Below are positions 32,840-40,494 of a DNA stretch of 64,000 nucleotides, one piece after another. The translations under genes were made by a program, and so were the position numbers. The DNA lies in NCBI RefSeq assembly GCF_002879885.1, contig NZ_PNYA01000017.1:1-64000 (forward strand), in the 5' to 3' direction. How positions within the stretch are numbered: the stretch's first letter is position 1; each line of letters opens with the position of its first letter. Below the pieces are notes generated by a model. The model made no database searches. It was not told the DNA's origin and worked only from the letters and a program-made list of their open reading frames with translations. The stretch is from Trinickia dabaoshanensis (GTDB lineage: Bacteria; Pseudomonadota; Gammaproteobacteria; Burkholderiales; Burkholderiaceae).

Positions 32840-33583
32840 TTAGGCTGCCTTCTTGACGCCGAACAAGCGCTCACGTTCGCGACGAAAGATGTCTTCGGCT
32901 GGACTGCCTTGAAAGACCGGAATTGCGATCTGCTCGGCCTTGCGCAACAGGTCATCCGCTTCCCGGCGCTGCTTTGGCGGATCGAGATCGGCGCGGTGCA
33001 TCGACAGACGCAGAGCATCGCGGATCGCTTCCAGCTCTTGCCGGACGGCCGCGATCTCATCGTTGTTATAGATGTCGACGAAACGCTCACGTCCCCAGCT
33101 ATCGCGTTCAGTGCGCTCATGCGTCGCGCGGCAAGCGTGCCGCAACGTTTCGAGCATCAACGCCACCTGCTCGTCAACGTTGTGCAAGTACACCAAGACG
33201 GTCGGCATGTTCTTATCCGGATCTTGGTCAGGAACGATCGGATGCTGATGACCTTCCAGCAGCCACGTGAGTTGCGCTTCGCGACCGTCGAGCGCGCTCT
33301 GCGCCATCATCGAGCGCAGCATTGCGACTTGCGAGGCTTCACGCGCTTTCGTCGCCGCGTCCCACGCTTCTAGTTCGGCGCACCGGGCTTTCTCCGCGGC
33401 TACGGCGAGCGCTGGCAATTCCTTCTTGCGCCGCGCCGAGATGCCGGCCAACTCGGCCGCCCATGCGCGACGCTGCTCGATCTTGGAGGATTCCGTGTCG
33501 AGCTTGTCTTCCTCCTGCTGGAGCAGTCCGGACTTCGCAATACGGCCGAGCAGTTCGGCGCTCTTGGTGACGATCGATTGCAT
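32840..33583 (-). CDS. Coiled-coil element protein of unknown function
   Basis: A 247-residue, highly charged helical protein. Long coiled-coil segments (QQEEDKLDTESSKIEQRRAW; ALAVAAEKARCAELEAWDAA) flank a middle part with TWLLEGHQHPIVPDQDPDKN. ATG 33583 follows AAGGAGAACAGGATC. It is in the minus-strand run between the paralogue pair and terS. Position and helix content would suit a scaffold-like or capsid-size-redirecting factor, but nothing in the sequence proves this. Confidence 0.65.
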   Translation of the reverse strand: MQSIVTKSAELLGRIAKSGLLQQEEDKLDTESSKIEQRRAWAAELAGISARRKKELPALAVAAEKARCAELEAWDAATKAREASQVAMLRSMMAQSALDGREAQLTWLLEGHQHPIVPDQDPDKNMPTVLVYLHNVDEQVALMLETLRHACRATHERTERDSWGRERFVDIYNNDEIAAVRQELEAIRDALRLSMHRADLDPPKQRREADDLLRKAEQIAIPVFQGSPAEDIFRRERERLFGVKKAA

Positions 33584-33650
33584 GATCCTGTTCTCCTTCA
33601 ACGAAATTGAAAGGCCGCGTGCTGTCACGACGCGCGCGCGAGGTTCGCCG

Positions 33651-33902
33651 TCATTCGCCGAGCGCAAATCCCACCACGCAGTTGTACAGAGGCAGACCGC
33701 TTGCAGCATCGATCCACCATGCGTTGCCGCCGCCATCAAGGGCGAAACGGGCTTGCCGATATTTCGGCCCTTGGCCGTAATGCGGGCTGGCCGGGTCACA
33801 CTTGACCAGCACGTTGTTGATACCGTTGTCGACGATGAGCGGCGCAAGCAATGTCACGGCCGTGCTCGGGTCGTTCCAGACGATCGGGGTTGAGGCTGAC
33901 AT
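33651..33902 (-). CDS. Small unknown protein, paralogue 1 of a WWIDAA family
   Basis: An 83-residue protein with GGAGGATCGAT before its ATG. The C-terminal half carries YRQARFALDGGGNAWWIDAA followed by GLPLYNCVVGF. The neighbouring gene at 33937-34188 encodes another 83-residue protein with the same layout, so the two arose by duplication. The shared core is Y-R-x-A-R-(F/Y)-x-L-x-G-G-x-x-W-W-I-D-A-A-x-x-x-P-L-Y. No known family is recognised. They may form a homo- or hetero-oligomer in the replication or packaging programme. Confidence 0.7.
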   Translation of the reverse strand: MSASTPIVWNDPSTAVTLLAPLIVDNGINNVLVKCDPASPHYGQGPKYRQARFALDGGGNAWWIDAASGLPLYNCVVGFALGE

Positions 33903-33936
33903 ATCGATCCTCCATCAGCGATTGAAGGCGGCGGAC

Positions 33937-34188
33937 CTACTCGGCAAGACGAAAACCGATGACGCCATACAAGGGGCGTTGTGTTGCTGCGTCGATCCAC
34001 CAACCGACTCCGCCCACGAGCGTGTACCGGGCAAGCCGATACCGCTGCCCGCGCAATGGGTAACGTCGATCCAGAGCGAGTCGAACAATCACGTTCTCGA
34101 CAACACCGTCGCTGCGATCGAGCAGGGGCTTCAAAGCGATCGGCGCCTCGCAAGGGGCACGCCATTGCAACGGCTGAAGAGAAGGCAT
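33937..34188 (-). CDS. Small unknown protein, paralogue 2 of a WWIDAA family
   Basis: An 83-residue protein whose C-terminal half (YRLARYTLVGGVGWWIDAAT, then PLYGVIGFRLAE) matches its neighbour at 33651-33902. ATG 34188 is chosen because AAGGG lies just before it and because it gives the same length as the paralogue; ATG 34206 would add six residues. It lies 73 bases after the SSB gene in the same run. Function unknown. Confidence 0.65.
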   Translation of the reverse strand: MPSLQPLQWRAPCEAPIALKPLLDRSDGVVENVIVRLALDRRYPLRGQRYRLARYTLVGGVGWWIDAATQRPLYGVIGFRLAE

Positions 34189-34261
34189 GAGCCCTTCGGT
34201 TTCCATGCGCGAATTATGCGCGGCTGGCCTGCATATGCAAGCGCCGAGACGTTCAGTTGGG

Positions 34262-34708
34262 CTAGAAATCCAGATCGTCGTCCGCCAGGGAAGTGCTCGA
34301 CGAATCACCGTGGAACGCGCGCGTCCCGTTCCGCTTTCCGGTAGCAAACGGTCGCTCTTCACCGCCCGACTTCGGACTAGACGGCTGCGCCAATGCGTCA
34401 CGCTTGCGCTTTACGTGGTAGGCCGTCAGCACGGCGTGCGCGGTCATGTCGAGGGCCGGTTTCACCTCGCCGTTCTTATCGGTCCATACCTTCGGCGTCA
34501 GGGTCCCGCTGAGTGACACCGAATCGCCGTCATCGAGGGTCAACAATGCAGCCTTGGCCGAGTCGGAAAACACGATTGCGTTCACGAACAACGACTCGCC
34601 GTCGACAGTGGCGACGCGGATCTTCGCAACGACGAACGCCTTGTCGCTTTGCCCTCTGCGTTCGGTAGGCTTGCCGTAAAGCCGTCCTGCGATCAAGCCG
34701 TCAATCAT
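34262..34708 (-). CDS. Single-stranded DNA-binding protein (divergent SSB)
   Basis: A 148-residue OB-fold protein. The core has KAFVVAKIRVATVDGESLFV and VNAIVFSDSAKAALLTLDDG followed by SVSLSGTLTPKVW, as in SSB-like proteins. A flexible middle follows, and the acidic tip SLADDDLDF resembles the DDDLPF tail that recruits replication partners. GAGGGAACC precedes ATG 34708. Its start overlaps the end of the 34701-35162 gene. It is close to helicase, primase and iteron array, so it likely serves the element's own replication. Confidence 0.82.
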   Translation of the reverse strand: MIDGLIAGRLYGKPTERRGQSDKAFVVAKIRVATVDGESLFVNAIVFSDSAKAALLTLDDGDSVSLSGTLTPKVWTDKNGEVKPALDMTAHAVLTAYHVKRKRDALAQPSSPKSGGEERPFATGKRNGTRAFHGDSSSTSLADDDLDF

Positions 34709-35162
34709 GGTTCCCTCTTGCCGCCAACTCCTCGAACGTCACACCGAACGCGCGCCGCATCGCGGCATCTACGCCAGGCTTCGCCTCGTCCGTCGTTATC
34801 ACGTCGAGCATCACGAAGCTGACTGCCCAATACAACGGTGCGCGGTCGAAGTCGTTACTTTCATCACCGCGGCGCATGGCCGACGATTCGAGACTGTGCG
34901 CCCAAAGCAAATACAGCATCGAATCGCGTCCCGCTTCGACTTCCCGCGCATCCGCCGGGTTCGCGCCAATCAGCATCAGGCGCTGCTCCAGCGTCGTGCA
35001 GGCGTCGATTTCGGTAAAGGCCGCTATCAGTCGTTCGCCGACTAAGCCGAGCCGATAACCCATGTTTGGCCCGCCCTGGGCAATGATTCGCCGGGCATCG
35101 CGCCGGCTTCTCGCGATCGGATTGCCAAAGCGGCTAAGGCCGGTTGCATGCTTATCGATCAC
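34701..35162 (-). CDS. Unknown protein of the replication region (153 residues)
   Basis: A soluble helical protein with GERLIAAFTEIDACTTLEQR, ANPADAREVEAGRDSMLYLL and a C-terminal DAAMRRAFGVTFEELAARG. The start is GTG 35162 after GGGAGAGAACC. It overlaps the SSB gene by eight bases, so the two are coupled. It is the first gene after the iteron array, and may take part in replication or its control. Family not recognised. Confidence 0.65.
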   Translation of the reverse strand: MIDKHATGLSRFGNPIARSRRDARRIIAQGGPNMGYRLGLVGERLIAAFTEIDACTTLEQRLMLIGANPADAREVEAGRDSMLYLLWAHSLESSAMRRGDESNDFDRAPLYWAVSFVMLDVITTDEAKPGVDAAMRRAFGVTFEELAARGNHD

Positions 35163-35281
35163 GGTTCTCTCCCTTGCGTCACGATTTCACTGGCTGTCAT
35201 TGCTTCGTCCTTCCCCACCTCATGCGCACTAGCATCCCCAGGCGTCCGGTGTCCCTCGCGCGCGGGGGAGGGCAGAGGTGT

Positions 35282-35496
35282 GGCGGTCTTCGAAGTTCGC
35301 CACGTCATTTTCGGGCTGTAACCCACGTGGTTGCTGGGGCTGCCAAAGACCGCCACTTGATCAAAAAGTGTTGGCGGTCTTCAAGCGTGTGGCGGTCTTC
35401 GAAGGCCGCCAAGACCGCCAAGACCGCCACGTGTTTTTGTCTCGAAAGCTGACGGTCTTCGAAGGCCGCCAATGGGTCAGTCATCGTGGCGGTCTT
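35282..35496. repeat. Iteron-like array, candidate replication origin
   Basis: The nine-base unit GGCGGTCTT occurs in both orientations at 35282, 35346(r), 35373, 35391, 35411(r), 35420(r) and 35488, with a one-mismatch copy at 35451. Several extend to CTTCGAAGGCCGCCA, giving local palindromes. The array starts in the 314-base gap (35163-35476) behind the helicase gene and its last copy lies inside the helicase's 3' end. An A/T-rich TTGATCAAAAA sits in the middle. Clustered iterons next to a helicase/primase unit are typical of a self-encoded origin; an operator array is the alternative. Confidence 0.7.
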
Positions 35497-36646
35497 CGGT
35501 CGGTTCGACGGAGCTAACGGAATCGACGGCCGGAAGCACCCAGTACCACGTCGAGCCGCGCTTCTCAGCCTCTATGCCGAGGTCGCGCTTAGCGCGTTCA
35601 ATCGTGCGCCATGCATGTCCGGCTCCATCCGCTTCTTTGCGCACGACTTTCGTTGCAACCGGGCCGTCGGCGAGCAGATCGGCAAGGAATGCGGCCGCCT
35701 CTTCACGCTCGCTGCGCTCGTTCTCGTCGCACGGTTCGACCGCGCCGAGAATGTCGCGAGCAGGGCCGCGTACCTGCTCGCGCCAACGCACCACGCTCGT
35801 GGTGATACGGCCATCGCAGACAGACGATTCTTCGAGCGTATAGGCGAAGCCACCACTACCCGGTCCGAGGTTCGTCTTGGCACGCGCCAATACGCCTCGG
35901 CGTGCGGCTTCGTCATACGCGGCGACCAGTACCACGCGCGCGACGGCGCCGAATGCCTGCGATCCGATCACGCGGTCCAAGGGCAACGTGCCGTGCGAGT
36001 CCTTCCGAAAATGCGTCACGCCGAGCACGGCACAGCCGTGGTCGCGAGCTAGGTCGGCAAGCGGTTGCAGGTTGCGCCGCACGTCATTTGCTTTATGCGA
36101 GTCTCCAGCAACCGCGCTTACGATCGGGTCGACGATCAGGAGGCGCGCGCCGCCGATCGCTGACAGCTTTGCCGAAAGCAGTTGGACATCGCGGGCGGGG
36201 TCGAAGAAGGAAAGTTCGCCGGTTTCATCAGCCACTCTGTCTACGAAGCGAATGTTGTTCAGATCAGCCCCGGCGGCCATTAATCGCGGAACCAGGGTGT
36301 CGTGGTAATCATCCTCGGAAGACCAGAGCAACACGGTGCCCGGAACTGTGCAGCGGCTTCCATCTGGCCAGAGGCCGCCAGCCGAGACGGTTGCTGCGAT
36401 CGACAATGCCTGCGTCGTCTTGCCAGCGCCTGGTTGACCCGCGAGGATGATGATCTTGCCGCGCGGCAACCAATGCAGCCAAAGCCAATCGATTGGCTTT
36501 GGCATGATTTCGGCGGCGCTCGTGAGGATAACCGTCGGCCCTGGTGCGTGCTGCAACGCGCCAGCGCGATTGGACGCCGGGTGCCAGACCGGCGCGTTAT
36601 CGGCCAAGTCGCGCGCGTTCTTTTCGCCTGCGGTTCCGTTAGGCAT
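35477..36646 (-). CDS. RepA-like AAA/RecA-fold replicative helicase
   Basis: A 389-residue ATPase. Walker A is LAGQPGAGKTTQALSIA (about residues 68-84), Walker B ARLLIVDPIVSA, then GVTHFRKDSHG and the sensor region VIGSQAFGAVARVVLV. This is the RepA/AAA_25 pattern of small hexameric helicases of plasmids, prophages and satellites. The C terminus (VVRKEADGAGHAWRTIERAK) looks like a winged helix. It overlaps the primase gene by eight bases. With primase, SSB and iterons it forms a self-contained replication module. Confidence 0.88.
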   Translation of the reverse strand: MPNGTAGEKNARDLADNAPVWHPASNRAGALQHAPGPTVILTSAAEIMPKPIDWLWLHWLPRGKIIILAGQPGAGKTTQALSIAATVSAGGLWPDGSRCTVPGTVLLWSSEDDYHDTLVPRLMAAGADLNNIRFVDRVADETGELSFFDPARDVQLLSAKLSAIGGARLLIVDPIVSAVAGDSHKANDVRRNLQPLADLARDHGCAVLGVTHFRKDSHGTLPLDRVIGSQAFGAVARVVLVAAYDEAARRGVLARAKTNLGPGSGGFAYTLEESSVCDGRITTSVVRWREQVRGPARDILGAVEPCDENERSEREEAAAFLADLLADGPVATKVVRKEADGAGHAWRTIERAKRDLGIEAEKRGSTWYWVLPAVDSVSSVEPTEDRHDD

Positions 36647-37499
36647 GACGTTCCTCGCGAAGAATGTCGTTCATGTCCTGGCCGGCTTCCGGCGGGCAGA
36701 CAATACGAACCAGGCGACCAACGTCGGACCAACGAGACGCGCACGCCTCGGCGGCGCGCAGTCCTGGCGGGTCGTGGTCCGCGAAAATTGTGATTGCTTC
36801 GACGCCGGGCAGCATAGGGAGTTGGCCGAGGTTGCCCGCATCGAGGCAACACCACATCGGTTTGAAAACTCGCGCTGCGCTCAGGGCGGACTCGACTCCC
36901 TCCGCGACGCCGACTGCCACGGTCACCGCTTCGTCCGGCCACAGCCGAATAACGCCGCCCGCCTTTCGATGTCGTCGCAAGAGCATTCGCGGCGTCTGAA
37001 GGTGCGCCTTGATGCCGTTGGCCTGTATCCAGGTCCGGTGCAGTGTGCGTGCGATGCGCGCGTCGGTAGCGTCCGTCACAAGCCCAACGATCGCCGGCCC
37101 GACATAGCCGCTGGGATGACGGGCCATCGGATCAAAGCGCAGATCGCCATCCAGCGGCGGGATCGCGCAGCCGCGAGCGTTCAGATACGCAAGGCCGTCG
37201 TCGCGCAGGACACCGAGGCGGTTCCAATAGGAGGCCCAGCGAGGCGCTAGCGTGTCGAATTGCTTATGTTCGGGGCGGCGCACGAACGAGTTGCCGATGT
37301 AGTGAGAAATCTGGCGATCCGCGCGCGCGCCGGCAACGCCACAACGAAAGCAATGCCAGACCGCACCACCATCGACGTCAAGCGTCACCCCCATCGTCCT
37401 GTCGTTAGGCCCACGCCCGCAGGCCGGGCACGAAATACGGTGTTGGGTTTTCGTCCCGTCCAACGTCTCGAGCGCGGCCAACGCGTCCGGCCGCTTCAC
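36639..37499 (-). CDS. TOPRIM primase with zinc finger
   Basis: A 286-residue primase-like protein. A zinc finger opens it (SCPACGRGPNDR, then WHCFRCGVAG), and the TOPRIM part has VGVAEGVESALSAARVF (catalytic Glu) and ITIFADHDPPGLRAAEACA (D-x-D). The start is GTG 37499, overlapping the stop of the preceding small frame. The family occurs in phages and satellites as a primer-making enzyme paired with RepA-like helicases, as here. Confidence 0.88.
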   Translation of the reverse strand: MKRPDALAALETLDGTKTQHRISCPACGRGPNDRTMGVTLDVDGGAVWHCFRCGVAGARADRQISHYIGNSFVRRPEHKQFDTLAPRWASYWNRLGVLRDDGLAYLNARGCAIPPLDGDLRFDPMARHPSGYVGPAIVGLVTDATDARIARTLHRTWIQANGIKAHLQTPRMLLRRHRKAGGVIRLWPDEAVTVAVGVAEGVESALSAARVFKPMWCCLDAGNLGQLPMLPGVEAITIFADHDPPGLRAAEACASRWSDVGRLVRIVCPPEAGQDMNDILREERHA

Positions 37500-37660
37500 G
37501 ACGACACCTTGTTAGGGCTGAACCACAGCCAAGCGCGCTTGCGAGCGCGTTGCCGGAGTTCGTGTGACGTGGATTGCTTCTGAGGGGAATTCGACTGGGA
37601 CGGGACGCACTCCTTCGGACGCGCTGCCGACGTCGTGCTGATTTGGGTGGTCGAGGCCAT
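37496..37660 (-). CDS. Small basic protein upstream of the primase
   Basis: A 54-residue frame from ATG 37660 with GGAG seven bases before it. It is Ser/Thr-rich at the start and basic at the end (ELRQRARKRAWLWFSPNK). Its stop overlaps the primase GTG (GTGA), the coupling typical of real genes in this run. No family is recognised. It could be a short DNA-binding or coupling peptide. Confidence 0.5.
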   Translation of the reverse strand: MASTTQISTTSAARPKECVPSQSNSPQKQSTSHELRQRARKRAWLWFSPNKVSS

Positions 37661-37762
37661 TGGATTGCTCCGATTCGGTGCACGGAAAGGCAATCCCTGT
37701 GTTACCCTTGGCTCGCCTTAACGCGTTGTTGCCTGCTAGCTCAGCTCGTTCATGCGCCCCAG

Positions 37763-37798
37763 GCCGACCATCTTCACCAGTGGTCGGCTTTTCTTTTT
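37763..37798 (+). terminator. Orphan plus-strand terminator upstream of the replication genes
   Basis: GCCGACCA and TGGTCGGC form an eight-pair stem around a ten-base loop, followed on the plus strand by TTTTCTTTTT. All genes around it are on the minus strand, so it must end a short plus-strand RNA that starts somewhere in 37500-37760. Confidence 0.7.
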
Positions 37799-37885
37799 GT
37801 GAATTCCGCCCCCCGCTCTGCGGGCCGATATTCAGCTGCGTTTGCGTCGGCCAACGCAGGGGAGGAATCGATCTGACCTCTGGGA

Positions 37886-38296
37886 TTACACCGTCAACGC
37901 CAACGCGCGGCGTACCTCGCCGACATTCCAGCGTGTCGACGATCCATATTTCTTCGGCGCGGGGATCAAGCCTTTGGCGGCGTCGCGCCACGTGGACGCG
38001 ACGGATCGGCCACGAAGCGCAGCTAGACAATAGACATCGATGACGGCGCTATCGGGCAGAGCGTCAAACGTTGCGAGCGTCGCGGGCGGCGGCCGCGAGT
38101 GGCCCTTCGTCTTATTTCCGTCTGCTGTTGCCGATTGGTCCGTGCTGCCATCGAGTTGCGCGCGCAACGCACGCACTTCCGCTTGCGAGGCGGCGAGTTC
38201 GCGGATCAGCAACGTAAGTACTTCCTCCCGCGGTGCATCGATCTCGGCCATCGGCGACGGACGCGTCGGAAGCGTCTCACCTCTTTCGGTTGCCAT
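37886..38296 (-). CDS. AlpA-like DNA-binding regulator
   Basis: A 136-residue protein. The first half is acidic and coiled (EVLTLLIRELAASQAEVRAL). The last 60 residues form a helix-turn-helix of the AlpA/excisionase kind: LPDSAVIDVYCLAALRGRSV, STWRDAAKGLIPAPKK and TRWNVGEVRRALA. AlpA proteins control integrase and excision in P4-like and PICI elements. ATG 38296 is preferred (GGTGA before it); GTG 38305 is an alternative. It lies between the integrase side and the replication genes, the usual place. Confidence 0.75.
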   Translation of the reverse strand: MATERGETLPTRPSPMAEIDAPREEVLTLLIRELAASQAEVRALRAQLDGSTDQSATADGNKTKGHSRPPPATLATFDALPDSAVIDVYCLAALRGRSVASTWRDAAKGLIPAPKKYGSSTRWNVGEVRRALALTV

Positions 38297-38370
38297 CGCA
38301 TTCACCAGTTTGAGTTGCGATGACGCGAGAATAGAGTTACGACAAGGCCAACGTCACGGCAGAAATTCGT

Positions 38371-38931
38371 TTATTTTTTGCCGCCCACAGGTCCAAGGGT
38401 CCGCTTCGCCATCCGGTAATACAGCTTCACGGCACTGCCGCTAAGTTTCTTGACGCCGGTCTCGCATTTGATTTGTTCGGCGATGCGCTCGAATAGAAGA
38501 TCATCGATAGGCGGTGGAGCGTCGGATTTTTGCGATTCGAGAATTGCCAGCCACACCGTGAACACCAAGTCGCGTTCTTTGCGGAACGCCGCAGGCTGCC
38601 TCCCTTTCGGGAAGGGGTGCCCGAGCGCATCATCCCAGGTATTGGCGTCGCCGTTTTGCACGTCGTCGTAGGCCCGAAGATAGGCTGTCGCCACCCACTC
38701 CGGTGGTTCAAGGCGGTGCTGCATGATGAGCGCTATTGCGAGCATAAGCGCCTGGGTGTCGCCGGCCACGAAGTGCGATTCGAGGCGCTTGATGTTCCTA
38801 AGCTGCACCCATTGCGCCTGGCACGTGCTGAGCGATGGCGGTTTCACCAAGCCGTGAAGTGCCGCCTCTACTTCAGCCTTATCGTATTCGCGTCGAAACT
38901 CATCAAATGTCCAATCCGGATCGATGTGCAT
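38371..38931 (-). CDS. Unknown element protein (186 residues)
   Basis: A soluble helical protein with HIDPDWTFDEFRREYDKAEV, RLESHFVAGDTQALMLAIAL and CETGVKKLSGSAVKLYYRMA. The last region could be a helix-turn-helix. ATG 38931 follows AAGGGCTGTCGC; an ATG at 38967 would add 12 residues. It lies between integrase and the AlpA-like gene on the same strand. Not recognised; it could be a regulator or excision partner. Confidence 0.65.
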   Translation of the reverse strand: MHIDPDWTFDEFRREYDKAEVEAALHGLVKPPSLSTCQAQWVQLRNIKRLESHFVAGDTQALMLAIALIMQHRLEPPEWVATAYLRAYDDVQNGDANTWDDALGHPFPKGRQPAAFRKERDLVFTVWLAILESQKSDAPPPIDDLLFERIAEQIKCETGVKKLSGSAVKLYYRMAKRTLGPVGGKK

Positions 38932-39066
38932 GCGACAGCCCTTTAACACGCCCCGTGTGAAGGCCATGCCGCCGCACGGGGACGGTTAGTTGCAAGCGTT
39001 CGAAGGTAGCAAAGGCATTATGCGGCAGACAGGCGCAATTCGTCTCAGGTTGACGCATCCAAGCGA

Positions 39067-40305
39067 CTATGCCGCAGGCGGGTGCAACTCGATGACGTTC
39101 TTCGTGCCCGCGCGCATCCGGTCAATGTAGTCGGCCCATGCCTGCATAACCCGGCGTCGATCGTCGTCGAACGTGGTTCTGTCGTACGCCTTTTGAACGT
39201 CGCCGCGCTTTGCATGCGCGAGTTGAGCTTCGAGCACATCGAGGTCCATGCCCAGGCGCTCGCGGCCGACCGTGCGCAACATGCCGCGAAAGCCATGCGC
39301 GGCATGCTTGCCCTGAAAGCCCATCTCTCGAAGCGCTTTGCTCAAGGCATCACGATGCAGGTGCGGCGTTTTCTGCCGGGCAGGGGAGGGAAACACATAG
39401 TCGCTGCTGCCGGTCAAGGGACGCAGATTCGCAAGGATCGCCACCGCCTGCATGGGTAGGGGCACGATGTGGTCGTGCTTCATCTTCATGCGCGCCGCCG
39501 GCACATGCCACTCGGCGGCGTCAAGATCGATCTCGGCCCAGGGCGCGCCCGCGACCACTCCGGGCCGTAGCCCGGTCAACATGGTTAGTTCCAACGCGGC
39601 GCGCGTGATGGGTGAGTTATAGGCATCGATCGCGCGCACCAATGGCCCAATGTCTGAAGGGCGCGTAATGGCGGGAATATGGCCTTTATCGTACTTCGGA
39701 ACGACGCCACGCAACGCCAACAACTTGCCGTCCTCACGCAAACCACTCTGAATCGCGAACGTGACAATGCCGTTGATGTACTGACGCGCTTTGATCGCGA
39801 GAGTCGGCGTGTTATGAGCAATGGATTCGAGTACGGGTTTCACTTCGGCGGTCGCGAGCGTGGCGATCGGACGGTCCTTCAACTCCGGAATCAGGTAATT
39901 GTCGATGACGTGTTCGGCCTTACGATGCGTCTCCGATGCCCATTCTTTCTGCTTGAACCCGAGCCACGCGCGCGCGACGATGTGAAATGCTCCCTTGGCG
40001 GCTCGTCGAGTTGCCGCCTTGTCGGCTCGGCGTTGCGCTACCGGGTCAATGCCGTCGCGCACCTTGGTGCGTGCCATGGCGGCACGCTCGCGCGCCTCGT
40101 TCGGTGTCAGGTCGGCGTAGGGGCCGAGACTGATGAGATTGTCCCGGCCGGTGGCGGGTCGCCGATAACGGAACAACCAGAGCTTCGAGCCGTTGGGTTG
40201 AACGAGCAAGGACAGGCCGCCGCCATCGGCGATCTGGTAAGGCTTTTCCCGTGGCTTGGCGCGGCGGAACACTACATCCGATTTCCTCGTGGCGAGCTTC
40301 GGCAT
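39067..40305 (-). CDS. int: Tyrosine-recombinase integrase (P4/DUF4102 type)
   Basis: A 412-residue integrase. The N-terminal arm-binding DUF4102 domain has YQIADGGGLSLLVQPNGSKL and LGPYADLTPNEARERA. The catalytic domain has the first Arg in LTGLRPGVV, the H-x-x-R box in HAAHGFRGMLRT, LAHAKRG and the nucleophile Tyr in KAYDRTTF. All are intact. It drives insertion into the tRNA-Leu 3' end 166 bases away. P4-type integrases typically use tRNA ends and read towards the element, as here. Confidence 0.95.
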   Translation of the reverse strand: MPKLATRKSDVVFRRAKPREKPYQIADGGGLSLLVQPNGSKLWLFRYRRPATGRDNLISLGPYADLTPNEARERAAMARTKVRDGIDPVAQRRADKAATRRAAKGAFHIVARAWLGFKQKEWASETHRKAEHVIDNYLIPELKDRPIATLATAEVKPVLESIAHNTPTLAIKARQYINGIVTFAIQSGLREDGKLLALRGVVPKYDKGHIPAITRPSDIGPLVRAIDAYNSPITRAALELTMLTGLRPGVVAGAPWAEIDLDAAEWHVPAARMKMKHDHIVPLPMQAVAILANLRPLTGSSDYVFPSPARQKTPHLHRDALSKALREMGFQGKHAAHGFRGMLRTVGRERLGMDLDVLEAQLAHAKRGDVQKAYDRTTFDDDRRRVMQAWADYIDRMRAGTKNVIELHPPAA

Positions 40306-40325
40306 GTCCGGCTCCCTAAGACTGC

Positions 40326-40351
40326 GTTATACGCACTGCTATACGCAAAAA
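40326..40351 (+). repeat. Right arm-type integrase site
   Basis: GTTATACG, four bases, GCTATACGCAAAAA, same orientation and sequence as the copy at 24633-24658. It lies between the integrase start and tRNA-Leu, 120 bases inside the right junction. Confidence 0.65.
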
Positions 40352-40400
40352 TCTTAGATTCCATGATACGCCTTTGCCACGGCATGCGACGCCATGAAAC

Positions 40401-40432
40401 AAAAAACCCCGCAGGCATAAGGCTTTGCGGGG
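40401..40432 (-). terminator. Element-supplied terminator for tRNA-Leu
   Basis: CCCCGCA and TGCGGGG pair around a 12-base loop, and six T's follow on the minus strand. It stands 38 bases after the 3' end of tRNA-Leu, replacing the native terminator displaced to 24524-24552. Confidence 0.75.
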
Positions 40433-40470
40433 TGTTTTGCGTTGGCTTGATTCTCAATGAATCGTGCCTT

Positions 40471-40494
40471 TGGTGCCCAGGAGAGGACTCGAAC
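40471..40494. other. attR within tRNA-Leu
   Basis: The terminal 24 bases of tRNA-Leu (T-arm, acceptor strand and CCA), repeated at attL with one base missing. Beyond 40494 the sequence is only on this side (the rest of the tRNA), so the crossover lies within these bases. Confidence 0.85.

Larger units (their letters stand above)
24561..40494. mobile_element. 15.9-kb tRNA-Leu integrative element, probable phage satellite (PICI-like)
   Basis: The ends are defined by copies of the tRNA-Leu 3' end, with matching arm-type repeats just inside each end (24633-24658; 40326-40351) and an integrase next to the tRNA. From the integrase inward the minus-strand order is int, unknown, AlpA-like, small ORF, primase, helicase, iterons, unknown, SSB, two paralogues, coiled-coil protein, small terminase. 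An S49 protease, membrane proteins and a toxin/immunity pair fill the rest. No large terminase, portal, capsid, tail or lysis gene was recognised. Size, tRNA site, replication module and lone terS fit satellites that steal helper-phage particles; a heavily deleted prophage is the alternative. Confidence 0.8.

Noticed and set aside
35282-35496. CRISPR array reading of the GGCGGTCTT repeats
   Set aside because: The units are nine bases, in mixed orientation and irregularly spaced, which fits iterons, not CRISPR.
37690-37760. tRNA-like stretch (GCCTGCTAGCTCAG)
   Set aside because: It resembles a tRNA 5' side for a dozen bases only; no acceptor, anticodon or T arm can be drawn.
37512-38030. 172-residue minus-strand frame across the region between primase and AlpA-like genes
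   Set aside because: It runs through the plus-strand terminator and overlaps the better-supported 54-residue frame; composition is not protein-like.
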